Source: Inia geoffrensis (lineage: Eukaryota > Chordata > Mammalia > Artiodactyla > Iniidae). From it: DNA of 64,000 bases. The position numbers were made by a program, and so were the translations under genes. Below are positions 59,151-64,000 of the stretch, piece after piece. The notes under the pieces were generated by a model that was given only the letters and a program-made list of their open reading frames with translations, made no database searches and was not told the DNA's origin. The DNA is taken from contig CM070916.1 of the NCBI GenBank assembly GCA_036417435.1, positions 22,204,052-22,268,051 of the forward strand, read 5' to 3'. The stretch's first letter is position 1. Every line of letters starts with the position of its first letter.

Positions 59151-60029
59151 CCTACAACATGTATACCTTGATGACTAAAGTCTGTTGGTATAGGGATGTA
59201 GAGTTAGGAGTAGGAAACGGAGAGGATGCTATTTCAAAATTATAATATTTGTAAAGAACTTAGAACAGTATTTGGAACACTGTAACCATGACATAAGCAC
59301 TTGTATAGAAAGATTAATAAGTAGACAGAGAAATGAGACAGACAGGTCGTTTTGTTGTTTTGTTTTTAGGTGTTCATTTTTTTGTTTGTTTTTTTTCTGG
59401 ACTTGAAAATCTAAATTCACTGGAATTTTTGGCTGACTGTTCTACTTCCTTGGAGAGGCTCATCAACCTCTAACAGGCCATATTACATGCTGGGTTTCTT
59501 CCTCAGTGCTCAGAGAATTTCTACATCCAATTCTCTTACCACTTTGAGTATTCCCCTAGAAAATTTTATCCACACCTATGAAATCTGTTACCTCGGTTGG
59601 TTGGTGATGATACAGTTTATATCTCGAATTCGGACTGATCCTTTGAAGTTTAAAGCAGGAAAGTCAAATTTCTACATGATATCAACTCTTAAAAACTTTC
59701 CAAACTTCACATATCCAAGAGTAAACTAACGTTCCTTCTCATGTATTAGTTTTATTCCTTTGATTTCTATTTTGGGAAACCTCAACACCATCAATCTAGT
59801 TGAGTAGGAGCTATTCCCGATACCATGGTGCCCCGCACTTTTCAGAGCCAAATGATCAATTCCGACAAGTTTACCTCTGACATGGCCTTCACGTCCATCT
59901 ATCTCTCCTTTTCTCCGCTATCCTAATCCATAGCACTGTATGAACTGCTGTTATAATCCACTGTGTCATCTTCCCAAGTTTATTTAGCTTCCATGCAATC
60001 TACACTACCTACTGTGCAATCTACTCTAC
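59151..60029. other. Unassigned non-coding stretch
   Basis: There is no gene. A short direct duplication lies at 59999-60036 (CTACACTACCTACTGTGCAA and CTACTCTACCTACTGCAG). Confidence 0.4.
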
Positions 60030-60615
60030 CTACTGCAGTTGGAGGGATTCGTTTTTACAAATGCAAATCTAGTTAACACATGCCTCAGCTTAAAACCCTC
60101 GTATAACTTTTTATTCTTTGATAAACATCAAATCATTTATCATACCACCAGGTCTGGTGTGGTCCCAATCTTGCCTACTTCCAGTATCATCTTATTTCTA
60201 CGCCTCCCCTTGCTCTCTGAGCTTCAGTCTCACCAGTTTTCTTTCAGTCTTTACTGTTTCACACTCTTCTCATCACACACTACATCCATATGCTGTCTCT
60301 CTACGTTTTTTCTTTTTGGTATTCTCACTCTATGCCACTTTCTCTTTTACCTCATGAACTCCTAATTATCTCTCAGAGCAGGGTGGCTTCATCAGTGAGT
60401 TACAGTCCTGTAGCATTCTGTTCCCTTCTTTCACATTATATAACCTAGCTGTAATCATACATATTATCACTTGATTCATATCCATCACTCCAACTACACT
60501 AAGTTCCATGAAGACAAAAGCTATGGCTGGTTCTCCTAGCCTTTGAATTTTCAACAATACCTGTCAAAGAAGAGGAACTCAGTATATTTTTTCTTGAACA
60601 AATGAATGAACCTGG
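60030..60615 (+). mobile_element. L2 LINE 3' end
   Basis: Plus-strand L2 signals in order are AAACCCTCGTATAACTTTTT, GGTCTGGTGTGGTCCCAATC, TTGCTCTCTGAGCTTCAGTC, ATTCTCACTCTATGCCACTT, AAGTTCCATGAAGACAAAAG and the tail TTCTTGAACAAATGAATGAA. The 108-codon frame at 60039-60365 is part of this decayed L2 and is not a host gene. Confidence 0.7.
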
Positions 60616-62234
60616 TGGAGAGACAGTGTGATGATTTGTTCCTTTGGGGAAGAACACACATCAGTGAGACTTTTGAATAAAGAAGGGTAAACAACTATCT
60701 AATTCTGAAATTAAAAGGTTTGAGACAGTGAGGTTGTAAGCCTCTCTAATATTAGAAAAGGTGACTATTATTTTAATGCTTAAAACTGCTTTCACATAGG
60801 TTATTACAGTTATAGAAGAGGGTGACTTTTGATGGGAGTGATAGAAAATCATCTTATTCTTCGAAATGGAAATTGGAAGGCATCATCTAAAGCATTCCCC
60901 TGGGTGTAGTCAAACCCCAGGAAACATAATGACAACATAAGAGCCTGGTATGAAATCTGCTTTGAGGAATTAAGTGAAAGACCTGTGTTGTTACCTGGGA
61001 CAACAGAAGAAACGTAGAGCAGTGTCATTCTGGAGAAGTCTGATTTGAGATGGCAAAAGCTGACCTACACAGAATGAAACATACTTCTACTGCAAGATTA
61101 CTGTGACAGGTCAAGAGAGATCAGGACAGCTTTCAGTCCACTGATTTATTTCTCAAGATTTTCCATAAATGTCTGGAGACCAGAACCTGGTAGAAGACTG
61201 GACGGTCTTGTGGTCAACACCAGTGGGTTTCGCAATACTGCCCCCTTAGCTGGAAGTGAGGTATGACCCCTGAAACTTGAAGGAGTCAAGAACATCTGGG
61301 TTCTACTTGCCCCTGGAAAGAATTATGAGGACTCCTGACCATCTATATTTTTCCTAATAAGTGAATAGGATCAAACACATTGTTCAATAATCGAAATCAC
61401 TTCTGAGACACCCTTAGTGTTTATGGACCAAAAAGGGTTGGGGCTCGCCCAGGAGTCAGGGTAAATTCTCTAGCTGCCATCTAGTCTGGTTTGAAATAAG
61501 ACTTGAATCCCAAGTTTGGCCTTGGAAGATACCCAGGTTTTAAGATAAAAATGAAGCCTTCCTATTTTCAGTGATGAGCAGGCAGCCACCATCAGTCACA
61601 GAACATACTTACATTAAAATACATATTTAAAAGCAAATATTACTCTCAAGATGATAATTTAGAGAGCAATCTGCAATGTGTAACTGTTCAAGGCCAGGTG
61701 TGGGCCTACGAAAGAAAAATACTTTTGAGCGTTTCTTGATACTTAGCCCATTCTTCATAGTACTTCACTTCTGGTCACAAAGCAAGGCACGCGTAAAAAT
61801 GCTTTCCATTAACTATTTTAAAAGTTCTGCCTTCAGATTACTAACGACCTCTCTCTTAGCCTCTCTTTGATTTTGTCCACTTTGGTACAGACCTAGGAAA
61901 CCTCTTCCTTTTCTGTGTACTGACGTTGGCTAGGAGGCATTATTGTCACTTTTTAAAGTAAATTGCTTTATAAACTTGAAATCCTAAAGCTTAGCCCTGA
62001 CCAAGAGTGTCAGAAAGAGTTCCTGGGAAGCACAGCACAGGTATTCGGAGGACACACATATAGTACAAGTAATACAGTAAGATCTTGTTCCCAGAGATAT
62101 CTTAACACAAACTTGAAGGAAGAAAACCCTGATGCAGCATACAGAAACAGATAAAACATCACAAAGGCAGCTAATATAACACAATTGGTCAAATTCATAT
62201 TAATATGCATTCAGCTGTATAACATACAATTATA
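60616..62234. other. Unassigned non-coding stretch
   Basis: I see no gene and no repeat I can name. The part at 60950-61400 is less AT-rich than its neighbours. Confidence 0.4.
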
Positions 62235-62420
62235 ATAATTAGACACCGAACAAGATATAGTATCTCTCTTCATAGAGCTTGCATTCTAATGGGAATGACT
62301 TCTAACTACAAATTACATGAAACATGGTAGAATACAGTAAGTACTACAAAACCAAATAAAAGCCAAGTGATGTGGGATGCAGTATAAGTAACTCAGGGAA
62401 GTTTTGAAGATAGTTGAATT
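62235..62420 (-). mobile_element. L2-like fragment, antisense
   Basis: ATAGAGCTTGCATTCTAATG, preceded by an eroded ACCGAACAAGATATAGTATC, matches the L2 3' end read backwards. Confidence 0.45.
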
Positions 62421-63597
62421 TTCTTTAAATCACAGCTTCCCTAGCTAACAGCTGAGAAAACCTACACACATGGCATTAATTGTGCATGTCTTAGTACAAT
62501 GGATTGGTTAATATTTCTTCATTGGATTGATGAGAGGATTAAACAAAATAGCATATATAAACACCTAGTACTTTGTTGGGTACACAGGAAATATTCCACT
62601 AAACTAGAGCTCTTCCATCTGTGTAGAAATTATTGCGACCTGTAAAGACAGGGAAATCTCAATAGAGAAGGAAGGGGATTTTTTAATGATAAGTGAGTTC
62701 AGTGTTCAAAAACGGAACTGAATTATGTTGCAAGAGATTCCACATAGAAACAACGGTAAGAACTAACACATAAAGTAGAAGATGCACAAGTTGAAGAGTA
62801 CAAACTGGTCTGAGAAAAAAAAATGTTTTGTAACTAAGCCTGTCGTCGAAAGACTTGAATATAATACTAAACCATCTGGATGTGATTCTGCTGATAATGA
62901 GGAATCCCTGAAAGTTTAGTCTATGGCAATTCTGAAAGAATACTTGTAAGAAAACATATTCTTTTGTTAAAAATATTAGAGAAAGTCTGTATAGGCAAAG
63001 CTGTTCAGAAATTTCTCATATACACTAACACAGTAACAACAAAAAGTAAATCCTATTCAACTTTATTCAAGCCAGATTTTATAAACTTATTTACTAAACA
63101 AACTCTTCCATCTCTGTTTCCCTGAATACAGCACCTACTAAAAACCCTTATTTGGGGTGTCATTGGAACGTACTTAGAAATAGGTGGTCTAAATTCTGCT
63201 TTAAGAAGAAAATTCTGGCAGAACTCTCAGTTGGAAGAGGAGATTTTGGATGCTAGGAGCCCATTAAAATAGCTCACTTGCAAGCTAATAAGTGAATGAC
63301 TTAGATTTACAAATGAAATTGAGAGAAAAGCATGAATCAGAGGCAACAACCCTTGGCATATGATTGATTATATAAAGAGGAAAAAATGTGCAAGACCCAG
63401 TAGAGACTCTAAAATGTTAAGCTCAAAAGACCGTTGATGACAGGAGGTATCTATAATCAAAATTGGAAACTCTGAAGGGAGACCAAGATCTGGAGTAAAA
63501 GGAATGATCCTGGAAGTGTTCAGCTTTAGGGCCTGCTTTCGAACTGTATAGCAGGCAGCTGAGGATTTCATTTCATATCAACCAAACATAATTGAAA
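62421..63597. other. Unassigned non-coding stretch
   Basis: There is no gene. The part at 62660-63300 may continue the L2-like fragment but is too eroded to call. Confidence 0.35.
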
Positions 63598-63690
63598 ACC
63601 CAGCAGGTGCCAGATTCAGGACTACACGTGCAGGACCAAAAGATGAATAAGGCACTATCTCTGCTCTTGGGGTCTTAGATTTTCTGGACT
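63598..63690 (-). mobile_element. L2-like 3' tail, antisense
   Basis: CCCAGCAGGTGCCAGATTCA, AGATGAATAAGGCACTATCT and TCTGCTCTTGGGGTCTTAGA resemble the L2 tail read backwards. The sequence after it, to the window end, holds nothing I can name. Confidence 0.45.
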
Positions 63691-64000
63691 CACTCCCGCA
63701 TTACAGCAGACCCAGAAAGCTTTCAGGTTGAAATCTGGGACTTGGTCAGGTGTCACCATCAGATATCCTTGAGAGACCCAACTTTCAAAGAAGGACACCA
63801 TCCCTACCTCACACTGGGCAGTCTATCAAAGCACATGGCTTTGTCCTTTTGTTGCTACACAAAACTTGGGCATTCCAGTCTGTTTCAGAAAATAAAATTT
63901 TGAATTCTTTGCAGCCCATTTCTCATGGAATGTTTGGTATAGGAGAACAATATTTCATGGAGAATTGCTTGAAGCGTAGGGAAATCATTCCTTAAGATCA

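Noticed and set aside
60039..60365. 108-codon open frame
   Set aside because: It falls inside the decayed L2 at 60030-60615.

Overview
The window looks like non-coding nuclear DNA from a cetacean, probably a toothed whale. The main evidence is five copies of a roughly 190-200 bp tRNA-derived SINE with a cetacean CHR-2-type body: an A-box-like TGGCGCAGTGG, a B-box-like GGTTCGTGCC, a GC-rich core and an A-rich tail. There is also one shorter, older CHR-1-like copy. Around these lie ancient mammalian repeats (MIR, L2, L1M/HAL1-like LINEs, MLT1-like LTRs, Tigger DNA transposons) and younger artiodactyl/cetacean-type L1 3' ends. I found no protein-coding exon, no functional RNA gene and no CRISPR or prokaryotic feature. 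The longer open frames are repeat bodies, their antisense shadows, microsatellites or chance frames in AT-rich DNA, so the window is best read as intergenic DNA or the inside of a very large intron. Repeat family names rest on recognising conserved stretches by eye, and boundaries of the oldest copies are approximate.

Layout. 1-4.2 kb: a Tigger2-like transposon end, an L1M-like 5' region split by an antisense MLT1-like LTR, and a second antisense MLT1-like LTR. 4.2-7.3 kb: an old L1M/HAL1-like body interrupted by a younger L1 3' fragment. 7.4-16.1 kb: AT-rich, mostly unassigned DNA with a short palindrome, microsatellites, an L2 and an antisense L1 3' end. 16.1-21 kb: a CHR-2 SINE, then an old L1 carrying an LTR-like insert and an ERV1-like solo LTR. 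22.07-23.85 kb: a 5'-inverted (twin-primed) L1 flanked by an imperfect 18 bp target duplication. 24.3-24.7 kb: an internally deleted Tigger1/MER2-like transposon. 26.8-30.0 kb: a CHR-1-like SINE followed by the most unusual structure, two roughly 260 bp arms in opposite orientation, about 92% identical by hand alignment, separated by 2.4 kb that contains a CHR-2 SINE and a MIR. 33-46 kb: L1M and L2 fragments, three CHR-2 SINEs, several MIRs, a purine tract, a 19 bp-stem hairpin and a short tandem repeat. 46-64 kb: mostly unassigned AT-rich DNA with an L1M 3'-UTR-like block, L2 fragments and one unassigned repeat-like block.

There is no gene system or operon here. What can be read is insertion history: old L1M and L2 at the base, then MLT1 and other LTRs and Tiggers, then the twin-primed L1, then the CHR-2 SINEs. 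The unexplained part is the 27.1-30.0 kb inverted duplication. A few repeat-poor stretches (about 31.4-31.6, 32.1-32.35 and 42.8-43.1 kb) look worth a conservation check.
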